DNA of 64,000 nucleotides from assembly GCF_015244705.1 (NCBI RefSeq), contig NZ_JABCQF010000001.1, positions 62,001-126,000 of the forward strand. The letters run 5' to 3'. Origin of the DNA: Gluconobacter potus (GTDB lineage Bacteria > Pseudomonadota > Alphaproteobacteria > Acetobacterales > Acetobacteraceae). The notes beneath the pieces are model-generated. The model was not told the origin of the DNA. It was given only the letters and a program-made list of their open reading frames with translations, and ran no database searches. Below are positions 8,762-18,009 of the stretch, piece after piece. The position numbers and the translations under genes were made by a program. How positions within the stretch are numbered: the stretch's first letter is position 1; each line of letters starts with the position of its first letter.

Positions 8762-9214
8762 ATGTCTTCAGTCAAACCACATCTTGATCCTTTTATTCTG
8801 TCTGCTTCTGGTTTTAGAGAGGTGGGGATATGGGGGCTGCAGGATGATGGTGCCCTAATGCCTTTGCAGAAGGTTCCCGCAGGTCCCGGAGTCTATGCTT
8901 TTGTGATAGGCAACCGGGTTGTTTATGTGGGGGTAGCCATCGGAGGGTTGCGACGTCGGCTGCGGTGTTATGCCCGGCCGGGGAAAAGGAAAACGGCCAG
9001 GCGGATCAGGGATGAGATTCTCAAGGCTGTTGATCGGCCTGTTCGAGCGATGTGCGTTCAGCCGTCGGACACTCAATGGAATGGCCTGCCGGTCAATATC
9101 GCTGCGGGCCTGGAGCTGGGGCTGATCCAGACTTACGACCTGCCCTGGAACAGGCGGCATGCCAGTATGTCGGTCAAGGCTGCGACTGTGTCGGAGAAGG
9201 CTGGGTCTCCCTGA
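8762..9214 (+). CDS. stand-alone GIY-YIG nuclease-like protein
   Basis: 150 residues from the ATG at 8762. The GIY-YIG core is recognisable: GPGVYAF supplies the first strand, VVYVGVA the YVG strand, followed by an Arg-rich helix (LRRRLRCY) that would hold the catalytic Arg, and GLELGLIQTY with the Glu expected as metal ligand. No other domain is attached, so it is neither UvrC nor an obvious homing endonuclease fusion. The gene is less GC-rich than its neighbours and sits 94 bases after a duplicated tRNA end, suggesting acquisition. The substrate and the role (defence, mobility, repair) are unknown. The frame is open upstream to an earlier ATG at 8648, which I consider less likely because it lies across the repeat. 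Confidence 0.75.
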   Translation: MSSVKPHLDPFILSASGFREVGIWGLQDDGALMPLQKVPAGPGVYAFVIGNRVVYVGVAIGGLRRRLRCYARPGKRKTARRIRDEILKAVDRPVRAMCVQPSDTQWNGLPVNIAAGLELGLIQTYDLPWNRRHASMSVKAATVSEKAGSP

Positions 9215-9295
9215 AAGCCTGCGCAATGATGGTTGGGCGTATGTTATGCAAGGGGTAAGATCAAAGCCACTTTGCGGTATGAAAGGGAAATTCTG

Positions 9296-9457
9296 ATGAC
9301 ACGCGTTCGGATTGGGATAGCGCTTGCGCTGCTGGCAGCTCTTGCGGCCTGTGGCCCGGATTATGGTGGTCAGGGATCGCGGCAGTTCCGTGGCGATGAC
9401 TATGGAAATGTCGGGGCGGGCCGGAGCAGCTACGGCTATCAGGGTGGTCCGACCTGA
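9296..9457 (+). CDS. small predicted lipoprotein
   Basis: 53 residues: basic start, hydrophobic segment (IGIALALLAALAAC) and a lipobox LAAC with Cys at about residue 19, followed by a short Gly/Tyr/Ser-rich tail (GPDYGGQGSRQFRG). The start ATG 9296 has AAGGGA upstream. It faces the sucA 3' end convergently. I do not recognise a family. Similar tiny lipoproteins are often missed in annotation. Confidence 0.7.
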   Translation: MTRVRIGIALALLAALAACGPDYGGQGSRQFRGDDYGNVGAGRSSYGYQGGPT

Positions 9458-9479
9458 GTTTTTCTCAGGCCGGGAAGGT

Positions 9480-12137
9480 TCAGGACAGGGCGTCCTGAAC
9501 CAGTTTTTCCTGCTGGGCGGCATGGACGCCCGGTAGCCCTGTTGCGGGAGAAGCCGCGCTTTCGCGACCAACATAGTCCGGGCGCTGCACGCGATGATTG
9601 CAGCCTCGAAGTGCGCGTTCGATGCGACGGTCCACGAAAATCCAGGCGCCGTTGTTCTGCGGCTCTTCCTGACACCACAGGACCTGTTCTGCGTCCGGAT
9701 GACGGGCGAGCTGCTCCATCAGGGCGTGATGCGGGAACGGGTAGAGCTGTTCGATGCGGATGATGGCGACGTCGTCACGGTTCTGGCGCGTCCGTTCGGC
9801 AACGAGATCATAATAGACCTTGCCGGTGCACAGGATGATGCGCCGCGCGCCTTCCTCCTTTGCCGGGTCCGCGATGACGGGCTGGAAGCGCGTATGCGGT
9901 CCCATCGCGTCCAGCATCGAAACCGCGTCTTTGTTGCGCAGCAGGGATTTGGGCGTGAAGACGACCAGCGGTTTGCGGCAGCGGCGTGCGATCTGCCGGC
10001 GCAGGGCGTGGAAGTAGTTGGCGGGCGTGGTGATGTTGCACACGCGCATGTTGTTTTCGGCGCAGAGCTGAAGGATGCGCTCTGGGCGGGCTGAGGAATG
10101 TTCCGGGCCGCCACCTTCATAGCCATGCGGCAGAAGCAGGGTCAGGCCAGACGTTCGCAGCCATTTGGTTTCGCCCGAGGCGATGAACTGGTCGAGGATG
10201 ATCTGCGCGCCATTGGCGAAATCGCCGAACTGCGCTTCCCACAGGACCAGCGCTTCCGGATCACCGAGGGAATAGCCGTATTCGAAGCCGAGGACGGCAT
10301 ATTCCGAGAGCGGCGAGTTCCAGATGTTCAGCGGCGCCTGATGGGGCGCGATATGGGTGAGGGGCGTGTCTTCGCGGCCTGTTTCCTGATCGAACAGGAC
10401 CGCGTGACGCTGGCTGAACGTCCCACGGCGGCTGTCCTGTCCGGACAGGCGGACCGGGTGCCCGTCCATGGACAGGGTACCGAAAGCGAGGGCCTCGGCC
10501 GTGGCCCAGTCGATCGGGCCACCATCGGCGACTGCCTTGCCGCGCGCCACGATCTGTCGGGCCAGACGCGGATGAACGGCCAGACCTTCAGGGATCGTGC
10601 CGATGGCCTCCCCAACTTCTTGCAGGCGCCTGAGGGGCACGCCGGTCATGGGCTGGATGCGGTCCTGCTCGTCCTGCAGGCGTGTCGGGTCTTCGGGGCC
10701 GTCCAGCCAGTCCGTGCCATCGGGCTGATAGGTCTTGGAGGTCTCGAACTGTTCTTCCAGGCGGTTCTGGAAATGGGTCCACATCTCCTCGACCTCGGCT
10801 TTGGTCATGACGCCGGTGCGGATCAGATGATCGGCATAGAGGCTGCGGGTCGTGGCGCGGGACTGGATGGCGTGGACCATCGCGGGCTGCGTGAAGGCGG
10901 GTTCGTCGGCTTCGTTATGGCCGTGTCGGCGATAGCAGACGACGTCGAGCACGATGTCGGACTGGAACGTGCGACGCCATTCATGCGCCAGAAACGCACA
11001 GCGTGAGACGGCTTCGGGGTCATCGCCGTTGACGTGCAGGATCGGGGCCTGAACGGATTTGGCGATATCGGTGTTGTGCAGGCCGGAATGGGCATCGGAC
11101 TGGACGGTGGTGAAGCCGATCTGGTTGTTGATGATGACGTGAACCGTACCACCCGTCCGGTAGCCTTCCAGCTTTGACAGGCTGAGAGTTTCGTACACGA
11201 CGCCCTGTCCCGCGAAGGCTGCGTCGCCGTGGACGAGAATGCCCAGATGGTGCTGGCGGTCCCGGTCCTTTTCGCGGTCCTGATCGGCGCGGACGCGACC
11301 GAGCACGACCGGGTCCACTGCTTCCAGATGGGACGGGTTGGGCAGGAGCGAGATACGGACGGTATGGCCGGCGTGTTCGAGCGTGGTGGCGGTGCCGAGA
11401 TGGTATTTTACGTCGCCTGAACCTTCGATCGTATCGGGCTTGAAGGAGGCGCCGGCGAATTCGCTGAAAATGGCGGCAAACGGTTTGCGCAGGATGTTGG
11501 CCATCACGTTCAGGCGGCCACGATGGGGCATGCCAAGCGAGACGGAGCGCACATCGTCCTGTGCGGCGGCATCGATCAGGGTGCGCAGGGCCACGATAAC
11601 GCTCTCGCCGCCCTCAAGGCCGAAGCGGCGCATGCCCATGAAACGCTTCTGGCAGAACTGCTCGAAGCCTTCGGCGCGGGTGAGGGCGAGGAGAATGCGC
11701 TTCTGGTCCAGCGAGGGGCCGGCGGCCGGATTTTCCAGACGGTCAATCCACCACTGGCGCTGGGCCGGGTCCTGAAGATGCATGAACTCGACCGCCGTCG
11801 TGCCGCAGTAGGCGCGGCGCAGACGGGCGATCAGATCCCGGTCCGCACCTGGCGGCGTCAGTTCGGGGATGTCGAGTGTGGGAGCGAGGCCGAGCGGGTC
11901 CAGCGAGGCGATCGAATGTCCACGCAGGCGATAGGCGAATTTCAGGCTTTCGGCACTGGCATCACTCTGATCAGCCGTATCCGGGCCGGTCAGGCGGTCG
12001 GAGCCGAGGGTCTCGAACAGGGACGCAAAAGCCGGGTCCACGGAGGCCGGGTCGTGCTGCCAGCGTGTGTGCAGCTCCGCCAGATAGACGGTGTTTTCGC
12101 CATTGATGGCGTCCCGGTCATCATGATGGTCGCCCAT
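9480..12137 (-). CDS. sucA: 2-oxoglutarate dehydrogenase E1 component
   Basis: 885 residues, the usual length for proteobacterial OdhA/SucA. The thiamine-diphosphate decarboxylase subunit converts 2-oxoglutarate and hands succinyl to the E2 lipoyl domain. Visible signatures include LGMPHRGRLNVMANIL, the ThDP/Mg region GDAAFAGQGVVYE with INNQIGFTT, and the C-terminal EEPQNNGAW. The ATG at 12137 has AGGAGA 7 bases upstream. No sucB or lpd follows: the next genes downstream face the other way, so E1 is separated from E2. Gluconobacter is known for an incomplete TCA cycle, so the enzyme would supply succinyl-CoA rather than close the cycle (established knowledge of the genus). Confidence 0.97.
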   Translation of the reverse strand: MGDHHDDRDAINGENTVYLAELHTRWQHDPASVDPAFASLFETLGSDRLTGPDTADQSDASAESLKFAYRLRGHSIASLDPLGLAPTLDIPELTPPGADRDLIARLRRAYCGTTAVEFMHLQDPAQRQWWIDRLENPAAGPSLDQKRILLALTRAEGFEQFCQKRFMGMRRFGLEGGESVIVALRTLIDAAAQDDVRSVSLGMPHRGRLNVMANILRKPFAAIFSEFAGASFKPDTIEGSGDVKYHLGTATTLEHAGHTVRISLLPNPSHLEAVDPVVLGRVRADQDREKDRDRQHHLGILVHGDAAFAGQGVVYETLSLSKLEGYRTGGTVHVIINNQIGFTTVQSDAHSGLHNTDIAKSVQAPILHVNGDDPEAVSRCAFLAHEWRRTFQSDIVLDVVCYRRHGHNEADEPAFTQPAMVHAIQSRATTRSLYADHLIRTGVMTKAEVEEMWTHFQNRLEEQFETSKTYQPDGTDWLDGPEDPTRLQDEQDRIQPMTGVPLRRLQEVGEAIGTIPEGLAVHPRLARQIVARGKAVADGGPIDWATAEALAFGTLSMDGHPVRLSGQDSRRGTFSQRHAVLFDQETGREDTPLTHIAPHQAPLNIWNSPLSEYAVLGFEYGYSLGDPEALVLWEAQFGDFANGAQIILDQFIASGETKWLRTSGLTLLLPHGYEGGGPEHSSARPERILQLCAENNMRVCNITTPANYFHALRRQIARRCRKPLVVFTPKSLLRNKDAVSMLDAMGPHTRFQPVIADPAKEEGARRIILCTGKVYYDLVAERTRQNRDDVAIIRIEQLYPFPHHALMEQLARHPDAEQVLWCQEEPQNNGAWIFVDRRIERALRGCNHRVQRPDYVGRESAASPATGLPGVHAAQQEKLVQDALS

Positions 12138-12269
12138 GAACTCGTCTCCTGTGTCCCCGGGGGCCGCGCTCCTGCCGGGGAGAGGCGGGGCCGGGGGCTG
12201 TCATATGGCCGCGCAGTCTAGCGGATTGGCAGAAGAGGGCCAATCTCCGCCTTTCCCGAACATCCTTTG

Positions 12270-13232
12270 TCAGAGACCGAAGCCGCGTTTCATGGCGTCG
12301 ATCCGGCGTGCAATGGAGCGGGTGGCGACCGGTGTGTCTGTCTGGTCGAAGATATGGCAGGCGCCGGGCACGATTTCCAGTTCTACGGAGATGCCCTGAT
12401 GGATCAGGCGCCGCGCATAGGCGAGATCTTCATCCAGGAACAGGTCCAGCGCGCCGACACACAGATAGACCGGGGGCAGATCGGACAGGTCGGTTGCGCG
12501 GGCGGGAGCGGCATAGGGCGAGACGTCTGCCGAACCGGGCGCTACGGGATTGAGGAGGGCCGTCCACATGAAAGTGTTGCTGGCCCGGGTCCACAGGAAC
12601 TCGCCCCCGACAGGCGAAGCGTCAGGCTGACCCGTGGTCGTGCGGTCGTCGAGCACGGGATAGATGAGGTTCTGGAACAGCAGCGTCGGCCCTTCGCGAT
12701 CCCGGGTCAGGAGAGCCAGTCCGGCCGCAAGGCCACCGCCTGCGCTCTCGCCGGTCAGGCCTATGCGGGCGGGATCAATCCCGAGTGTGTCGGCGTTGCG
12801 CGTGATCCAGCACAGCGTGGTGTAGGCGTCCTCGATCGCGGCAGGAAAGGGGTGCTCCGGAGTGAGGCGGTAATCCGGGGAGATGACCACGCAGTCCAGC
12901 TCCTGTGCGAACTGGCAGAGCTGGGTCGTGGTGAGTTCGGGCTGGCCGGCGAAATAGCCGCCGCCATGCAGATGCAGCAGCGCCGTGCGTGGGCCTGTGG
13001 CCTCCTTGCGGGGACGGACGGTCAGGAGGCGGATGGGGGGTGCGTTTTCCGTGCCGGGAATGTTCAGGCGCTCAAGGGTGACGGGATAGTCTTCGGCCTG
13101 AAGAAAGGATTGTCCGGCGGCTTGTTCAAGGCCAGCGCGAAAGGCGGGCAGGGATTCAGCAGAAAGATCGACCGTCGGGATCTCTTCAAGATGGGGAAGC
13201 AGTTCGGGAAGGACGAGGGAGCGTGTGTTCAT
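12270..13232 (-). CDS. alpha/beta-hydrolase of the hormone-sensitive-lipase (acetyl esterase) family
   Basis: 320 residues. HGGGYFAG (oxyanion hole) and GESAGGG (nucleophile Ser in GxSxG) place it in the HSL/Aes group; the acid and base are in the C-terminal DLFLDED and ACHIFDQ regions. The likely reaction is hydrolysis of short acyl esters; the natural substrate is unknown. There is no signal peptide, so it is cytosolic. It is upstream of sucA on the same strand but separated by 132 bases, so co-transcription is possible but unproven. Confidence 0.9.
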   Translation of the reverse strand: MNTRSLVLPELLPHLEEIPTVDLSAESLPAFRAGLEQAAGQSFLQAEDYPVTLERLNIPGTENAPPIRLLTVRPRKEATGPRTALLHLHGGGYFAGQPELTTTQLCQFAQELDCVVISPDYRLTPEHPFPAAIEDAYTTLCWITRNADTLGIDPARIGLTGESAGGGLAAGLALLTRDREGPTLLFQNLIYPVLDDRTTTGQPDASPVGGEFLWTRASNTFMWTALLNPVAPGSADVSPYAAPARATDLSDLPPVYLCVGALDLFLDEDLAYARRLIHQGISVELEIVPGACHIFDQTDTPVATRSIARRIDAMKRGFGL

Positions 13233-13424
13233 GAAAGGACGCCTTGGGTCGAGGAAGGGGCGAAAAATGAGGCAGGAAAATCGAGCGGAATTTTAGTGGT
13301 CGGACCGCTTGAAGGCAAAAATCTGTTCGTCGTGCCACAAAGTTGCCGCAACTTTTCATGGCTGAGAGTCGTCTAATCTGGTGACCGGTCCTGAGCCGGC
13401 CTTGTTGGGATGGGAGTTTCGCTG

Positions 13425-13748
13425 ATGCGTGCTCTGCTGTTTCTTGCAGTTCTGACGGGAAGTGGTCTTGCGCTGACGGATGTGTCAGCAGGAGCGCAGG
13501 AACTGCGTCGGGACGGTCTGTCCGCGCATGCGGTTCTGACGGATGAAGTCAGCCAGTCGGGTGTGGATCACCGGATGCTGGAATGCAGGACCGATCCGCG
13601 TCTTCTTCATACGGTCTGGGACGGGCGCGTCTCTCCGCAGCCGGGGCCGCATGTCTGCACGGGTGGCGCGAACCGCCTGGGGGCAGGATATGTCCGCTAT
13701 CTGGCGACGAGCCGGATGGTGAAGGCCCATAAGCCGCTGCGGGGGTAA
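13425..13748 (+). CDS. small exported protein of unknown function
   Basis: 107 residues from the ATG at 13425, which has GGGAG eight bases upstream (an in-frame ATG at 13410 is also possible). Residues 1 to ~24 form a Sec signal peptide (LLFLAVLTGSGLALTDVSAGA), leaving a mature domain of about 83 residues with two cysteines (LECRTD and HVCTGG) that could form a disulphide. I do not recognise a family. It is the first gene of a same-strand run through the 2OG oxygenase to anmK. Confidence 0.65.
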   Translation: MRALLFLAVLTGSGLALTDVSAGAQELRRDGLSAHAVLTDEVSQSGVDHRMLECRTDPRLLHTVWDGRVSPQPGPHVCTGGANRLGAGYVRYLATSRMVKAHKPLRG

Positions 13749-13828
13749 TATTCTTTCGTAAAAGGCAGGTCTCACATGTGTGGAATAGGCCTTGTCGCCG
13801 ACGTGGGCCGCGTCTAGCCTTCCGCGCC

Positions 13829-14467
13829 ATGAGCAGGATTTCCCTTGATTATGATGCGTTCGAGAGCGCGCCCGTTGCGGAAAAACCGTTTCCGCATGTG
13901 GTAGTGCCGCATTTCATCAGCAACGACGATCTGAAGGCGGTTGTCTCGGACCTGCCGGAGATGAAATCCGGTGGCTCCTTTCCGCCGGAAGCGCTGAAGC
14001 TGACGCCGCGTGTCTCGGCCATGATCGCGGAACTGCAGGGGCCGAAACTCAAGGCGCTGGTGGCCGAGAAATTCGGGCTGGATCTGGCGGATGCGCCCAC
14101 CATGCTGACAATGCGTGGGCGCACGCGGGAAAAAGACGGGCGGATCCATCGGGATTCGGAGGCCAAGCTGGTCACGATCCTGCTGTATCTCAATCCGCGC
14201 GGGGAGGACTGGGCGTCGCGCGATGGCTGTCTGCGGCTGCTGAACGGGCCGGATGATGTCGAGGATTTCGATGTCGAGGTGACGCCGGCGGAAGGGACGC
14301 TGCTGGTATTCCCGAACGGTCCGGCGACCTGGCACGGGCACCGGCAGTTCGTGGGAACACGGTATGCGGTCCAGCTCAACTACATGGCGACGGGGCGCAA
14401 GGCCCGCTACGAACTGCGGCGGCACCGTCTGTCGGCGCTTTTAAAGCGTCTGCCCTTTTCGGGCTGA
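13829..14467 (+). CDS. 2-oxoglutarate/Fe(II)-dependent oxygenase superfamily protein
   Basis: 212 residues. The iron-binding facial triad is visible as IHRDSE (His-x-Asp) and the distal His in TWHGHRQF, followed by an Arg (GTRYAVQLNY) expected to hold 2-oxoglutarate. The fold and length fit the prolyl-4-hydroxylase-like group. The substrate is unknown and may be a protein, a sugar nucleotide or a small metabolite. It is 23 bases upstream of asd on the same strand. Confidence 0.8.
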   Translation: MSRISLDYDAFESAPVAEKPFPHVVVPHFISNDDLKAVVSDLPEMKSGGSFPPEALKLTPRVSAMIAELQGPKLKALVAEKFGLDLADAPTMLTMRGRTREKDGRIHRDSEAKLVTILLYLNPRGEDWASRDGCLRLLNGPDDVEDFDVEVTPAEGTLLVFPNGPATWHGHRQFVGTRYAVQLNYMATGRKARYELRRHRLSALLKRLPFSG

Positions 14468-14490
14468 TTTTCAGGGAACGGGAAAAGATC

Positions 14491-15555
14491 ATGGGTTATC
14501 GGGTTGCGGTTGTTGGCGCCACGGGTGCGGTGGGGCGTGAACTGCTGCGAATTCTGGCGGAGCGGGACTTTCCGGTCGATGAAGTTGTGGCGCTGGCCTC
14601 TCCGCGGTCGGCCGGGCGCGAGATTTCTTTCGGGGACAAGAAGGTCCTGAAGGTCCAGAACCTCGAGACGTTCGACTTCAAGGGCTGGGACATTGCGCTG
14701 TTTTCGCCGGGTGGAGCGATTTCGGCCGTCTATGCGCCGAAAGCTGCGGCTGCGGGATGTGTGGTGATCGACAACACGTCGCATTTCCGCATGGAGCCTG
14801 GTGTGCCGCTGATCGTGCCGGAAGTGAATGCGGCGGCGATCGGCAAGGCCAGCCGTGGCATCATCGCCAACCCGAACTGCTCGACCGCGCAGATGCTGGT
14901 GGCGCTCAAGCCGCTGCATGACCTATTCCGGATCAAGCGCATCGTGGTCTCGACCTATCAGGCCGTTTCAGGCGCCGGCAAGGACGGCATGGACGAGCTG
15001 TTCGCCCAGACCAAGGGCACGTTCGTCAACGATCCGCCGACGGTCGCGCAGTTCACCAAGCAGATCGCCTTCAACGTCATTCCCCATATCGACCGTTTCA
15101 TGGATGACGGTGCGACCAAGGAAGAATGGAAGATGGCGGTCGAAACCCGCAAGATCATGGACCCGGACATCAAGGTCTTGGCGACCTGCGTGCGCGTTCC
15201 AGTCTTCATCGGACATTCCGAGGCCATCAGCATCGAGTGCGAGAAGCCGGTTGATCTGAAGAAGGCACGCGAGGCGCTGCGCAAGGCCCCGGGCGTGATC
15301 CTGCGCGACGAGCGCGAGGACGGTGGCTATGTCACGCCGATCGAATGTGTGGGCGAAGATGCGACGTATGTCTCACGCCTGCGGATCGATCCGTCTGTCG
15401 AGAATGGTCTGGCGCTGTGGTGTGTGTCCGACAATCTGCGCAAGGGCGCGGCCCTCAATGCGGTCCAGATCGCGGAAAGCATCGTGGAACAGGGACTTCT
15501 GAAGGACGGGCAGCTGTTCCGGCGCAATGAAGTGCCGGATGAAGACGAAGACTGA
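14491..15555 (+). CDS. asd: aspartate-semialdehyde dehydrogenase
   Basis: 354 residues. It makes aspartate semialdehyde, the branch-point for lysine/diaminopimelate, threonine and methionine. The N-terminal Rossmann motif VVGATGAVG, the active-site Cys in ANPNCSTAQ and the substrate Arg/His region (CVRVPVFIGHSEA) are present. It is longer at the C-terminus than the ~340-residue norm by an acidic tail (RRNEVPDEDED). murQ starts 3 bases after its stop, so asd-murQ-anmK are probably co-transcribed, tying diaminopimelate supply to wall recycling. dapB, a later enzyme of the same pathway, lies at 28.8 kb. Confidence 0.97.
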   Translation: MGYRVAVVGATGAVGRELLRILAERDFPVDEVVALASPRSAGREISFGDKKVLKVQNLETFDFKGWDIALFSPGGAISAVYAPKAAAAGCVVIDNTSHFRMEPGVPLIVPEVNAAAIGKASRGIIANPNCSTAQMLVALKPLHDLFRIKRIVVSTYQAVSGAGKDGMDELFAQTKGTFVNDPPTVAQFTKQIAFNVIPHIDRFMDDGATKEEWKMAVETRKIMDPDIKVLATCVRVPVFIGHSEAISIECEKPVDLKKAREALRKAPGVILRDEREDGGYVTPIECVGEDATYVSRLRIDPSVENGLALWCVSDNLRKGAALNAVQIAESIVEQGLLKDGQLFRRNEVPDEDED

Positions 15556-15558
15556 GCG

Positions 15559-16446
15559 ATGACGTCCTCCCGTACCGAGACGGTTCTTGCGGCCAATGAG
15601 GATATCGAGCGCCTGTTGCTCGATGTGCTTCTGGACCGGCTTCTGACGTCCCAGAAGGCGGCTCTGGACCGTGTCGGGGAGGCATTGCCGTCCATCGAGC
15701 GGGCCGTCGAGGCCGCTGTCCCGCGGCTTCAGGCTGGTGGCCGGCTGGTCTATGCGGGGGCAGGGACGTCCGGGCGCATCGGGTTACAGGACGGTGTTGA
15801 ACTGACGCCGACCTTTGGTCTGGCTCCGGAGAAGCTGGTTCTGCTGCTGGCTGGCGGGGCCGGGGCAACGACTCAGGCCGCCGAGGGCGCGGAGGACCGG
15901 GAAGATCAGGCGCGGCTTGATCTGATGGAACATCACCCGACCGAACATGACGTGGTGATCGGCGTCGCGGCGAGCGGCAACACGCCCTATACCTGCGCCA
16001 TCGTTCAGTTCGGGCGGGAAGTGGGTGCGCTGACGATCGGTGTCAGCGGGAATCCGGAATCGCGCCTGTTGCGGGAAGCAGAGCTGGGCATCTGCATCCC
16101 GACGGGCGCCGAGGTTCTGGCTGGGTCCACGCGCATGGCTGCCGGGACGGCGCAGAAAGTTACGCTGAACCTGTTTTCCACGGCGCTGATGACGCGTCTG
16201 GGGCATGTCTATCGCGGTCGCATGGTGGATATGCGCATCAGCAATGACAAGCTTCAGGCCCGGGCTGAGCGCATGGTCATGGAACTGGCTGGCGGAACGG
16301 TCGAGGAGGCGCGTGAAGCGCTAAAACTGGCGCAGGGGAATACCAAACGCGCGGTTCTGCTGCGGCGCGGGGTGGCTCTGGCAGACATCGAGCCGCTTCT
16401 GGAGCGGTGTCAGGGCCATCTGCATCTGGCGCTTGCGGAGCTTTGA
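15559..16446 (+). CDS. murQ: N-acetylmuramic acid 6-phosphate etherase
   Basis: 295 residues with an SIS fold. AGTSGRIGLQDGVELTPTF is the MurQ signature, including the catalytic Glu (VELT). GVAASGNTPY and AGSTRMAAGTAQK form the phosphosugar-binding loops. It cleaves the lactyl ether of MurNAc-6P to GlcNAc-6P, the step after AnmK in recycling of anhydro-MurNAc from the cell wall. It sits between asd (3-base gap) and anmK (touching or overlapping). Confidence 0.96.
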   Translation: MTSSRTETVLAANEDIERLLLDVLLDRLLTSQKAALDRVGEALPSIERAVEAAVPRLQAGGRLVYAGAGTSGRIGLQDGVELTPTFGLAPEKLVLLLAGGAGATTQAAEGAEDREDQARLDLMEHHPTEHDVVIGVAASGNTPYTCAIVQFGREVGALTIGVSGNPESRLLREAELGICIPTGAEVLAGSTRMAAGTAQKVTLNLFSTALMTRLGHVYRGRMVDMRISNDKLQARAERMVMELAGGTVEEAREALKLAQGNTKRAVLLRRGVALADIEPLLERCQGHLHLALAEL

Positions 16447-16475
16447 GCGCGGCGGGAAGTACAGAAGCGTCCGGC

Positions 16476-17561
16476 ATGGTCTGGGCGCTCGGGCTGATGA
16501 GCGGGACGTCCCTGGACGGGGTGGATGCCGCTCTGATCGAAACGGATGGCGTGCGCATCGGACGGATGGGGCCGTCCCTGACAGTGCCTTACAGCCCGGA
16601 GTTGCGCGCCCGGACCCGCGAACTGCTGGATCGTGCGGCAGGTCTTGCTCCGGATGATGCCGAAGTGCTGGCCGTTACGCGGGAGCTGACCCTCCGGCAT
16701 GTGGAGGCCGTGCGTCTGCTGCGCGAGAAAGCGTCGGGTCTGGAGCCTGCGGTCATAGGCTTTCATGGCCAGACCATCCTGCATCAGCCGGAACGTGGCC
16801 GGAGTTGGCAGATCGGGGATGCCCGGCTGCTGCAGGATCTCTGTAGCGTGCCGGTTATCCATGATTTCCGGTCGCGGGATCTGGAAAATGGCGGGGAAGG
16901 GGCGCCGCTGGTGCCGGTGTTTCACGCCGCCCTGCTTCAGCAGGAACAGCGTCCCGTGGCCGTTCTCAACATTGGCGGTGTCGCCAACGTGACGGTTCTG
17001 GGAGCGCAGGACCAGCATGGGCAGCGAGGTGTCTGGGCCTGTGATACCGGTCCGGGCAATGCCCTTCTGGACGACTGGGCTCTGCGGCATACCGGCAAAC
17101 CGTGTGATTTCGGGGGCGCGCTGGCGTCTTCAGGAACGGTTCGTCAGGATGTTCTGGAGGAGCTGCTGGCGATCCCATATTTCACGCGGCCCATGCCCAA
17201 GTCGCTTGATCGGCTGAGCTTTCATTCGGAAGCCATGGCGTATGTACGGGATCTGTCTGCGGAAGATGGGGCGGCGACACTGGCAGCCTTTACGGTTGAG
17301 GCCGTGGCGCGGACGCCGTTTCCGGTGCAGCCCGAAACGTGGTTTGTCGCGGGAGGCGGGCGCCATAACCCGGTGCTGATGGACGGATTGCGGCGTTGTT
17401 TAGGAAATGTGGCATCCGTGGATGTCCTGGGATGGGACGGGGATGCTCTTGAAGCGCAGTGTTTCGGACTTCTGGCCGTGCGCTGTCAGCGGGGGCTGCC
17501 CTCTTCCTGGCCGGGAACGACGGGGGTCAGACAGCCCTGCATTGCGGGAAGAGCCCTCTGA
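16476..17561 (+). CDS. anmK: anhydro-N-acetylmuramic acid kinase
   Basis: Phosphorylates and opens 1,6-anhydro-MurNAc to MurNAc-6P for MurQ. GLMSGTSLDGVDAAL (phosphate loop) and ACDTGPGNALLDDW are diagnostic. The start is uncertain: ATG 16476 puts the MSGTS motif at the family-typical distance, but a TTG at 16443 overlapping the murQ stop, with GGAG just upstream, would allow translational coupling and add 11 residues. Length from 16476 is 361 residues, normal for AnmK. The region after it is convergent with the next gene. Confidence 0.95.
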   Translation: MVWALGLMSGTSLDGVDAALIETDGVRIGRMGPSLTVPYSPELRARTRELLDRAAGLAPDDAEVLAVTRELTLRHVEAVRLLREKASGLEPAVIGFHGQTILHQPERGRSWQIGDARLLQDLCSVPVIHDFRSRDLENGGEGAPLVPVFHAALLQQEQRPVAVLNIGGVANVTVLGAQDQHGQRGVWACDTGPGNALLDDWALRHTGKPCDFGGALASSGTVRQDVLEELLAIPYFTRPMPKSLDRLSFHSEAMAYVRDLSAEDGAATLAAFTVEAVARTPFPVQPETWFVAGGGRHNPVLMDGLRRCLGNVASVDVLGWDGDALEAQCFGLLAVRCQRGLPSSWPGTTGVRQPCIAGRAL

Positions 17562-17587
17562 CGGCCTCCCCGCAGGTCTGCGCGGGA

Positions 17588-18009
17588 TCAGACGGAAGCA
17601 AGTTCCGGCCAGCCGGTTTCCGGGCGGTCGAGATGCTTCAGAAGGTCATGGTCCGGCGTATTGACGAGGTCCTTGACCAGCGTCTTGAAAAGCTTCTTCG
17701 CCGTCGGCTTGTCGAGATGCTCGCGGATTTCGTGCGAGGCCTGAGCCGGAGCGACAAGCAGGATGCCTTCGACGTCGCTGTTCTGTGCGGCCTTGTTGAT
17801 ATGGGCGGCCAGATCGCGCGTGAAGTGTTCCTTGAGCTGCTCATGCGGATTTTCGTGGGGCGCCTTGATGGAGCCGACATCCGTTTCCGCGTTGGAGCCC
17901 TTGTGCAGGTCGAAGCTTGCGATGGTGCGCAGCTGTGCCCCTTCGAGGCGCAGGAAGCGGGCTTTTTCGCCGTCAGCAACAACGTAAATGACGGGATCCT
18001 GTGTAGCCA
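17588..18009 (-). CDS. host-attachment-protein family (BaeRF/eRF1-like fold) protein
   Basis: 140 residues from the ATG at 18009. YVVADGEKARFLRLEG at the N-terminus and a conserved ending with TLVKDLVNTPDHDLLKHL match the family annotated as protein required for attachment to host cells, common in Alphaproteobacteria. That name goes back to plant-associated bacteria and does not prove the role here. Residues ASFDLHK and the HENPHEQLKEHFTRDLA segment are also typical. The frame is open upstream to 18205, but that part has no homology-like features and AAGG lies before 18009. It is transcribed alone. Confidence 0.78.
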
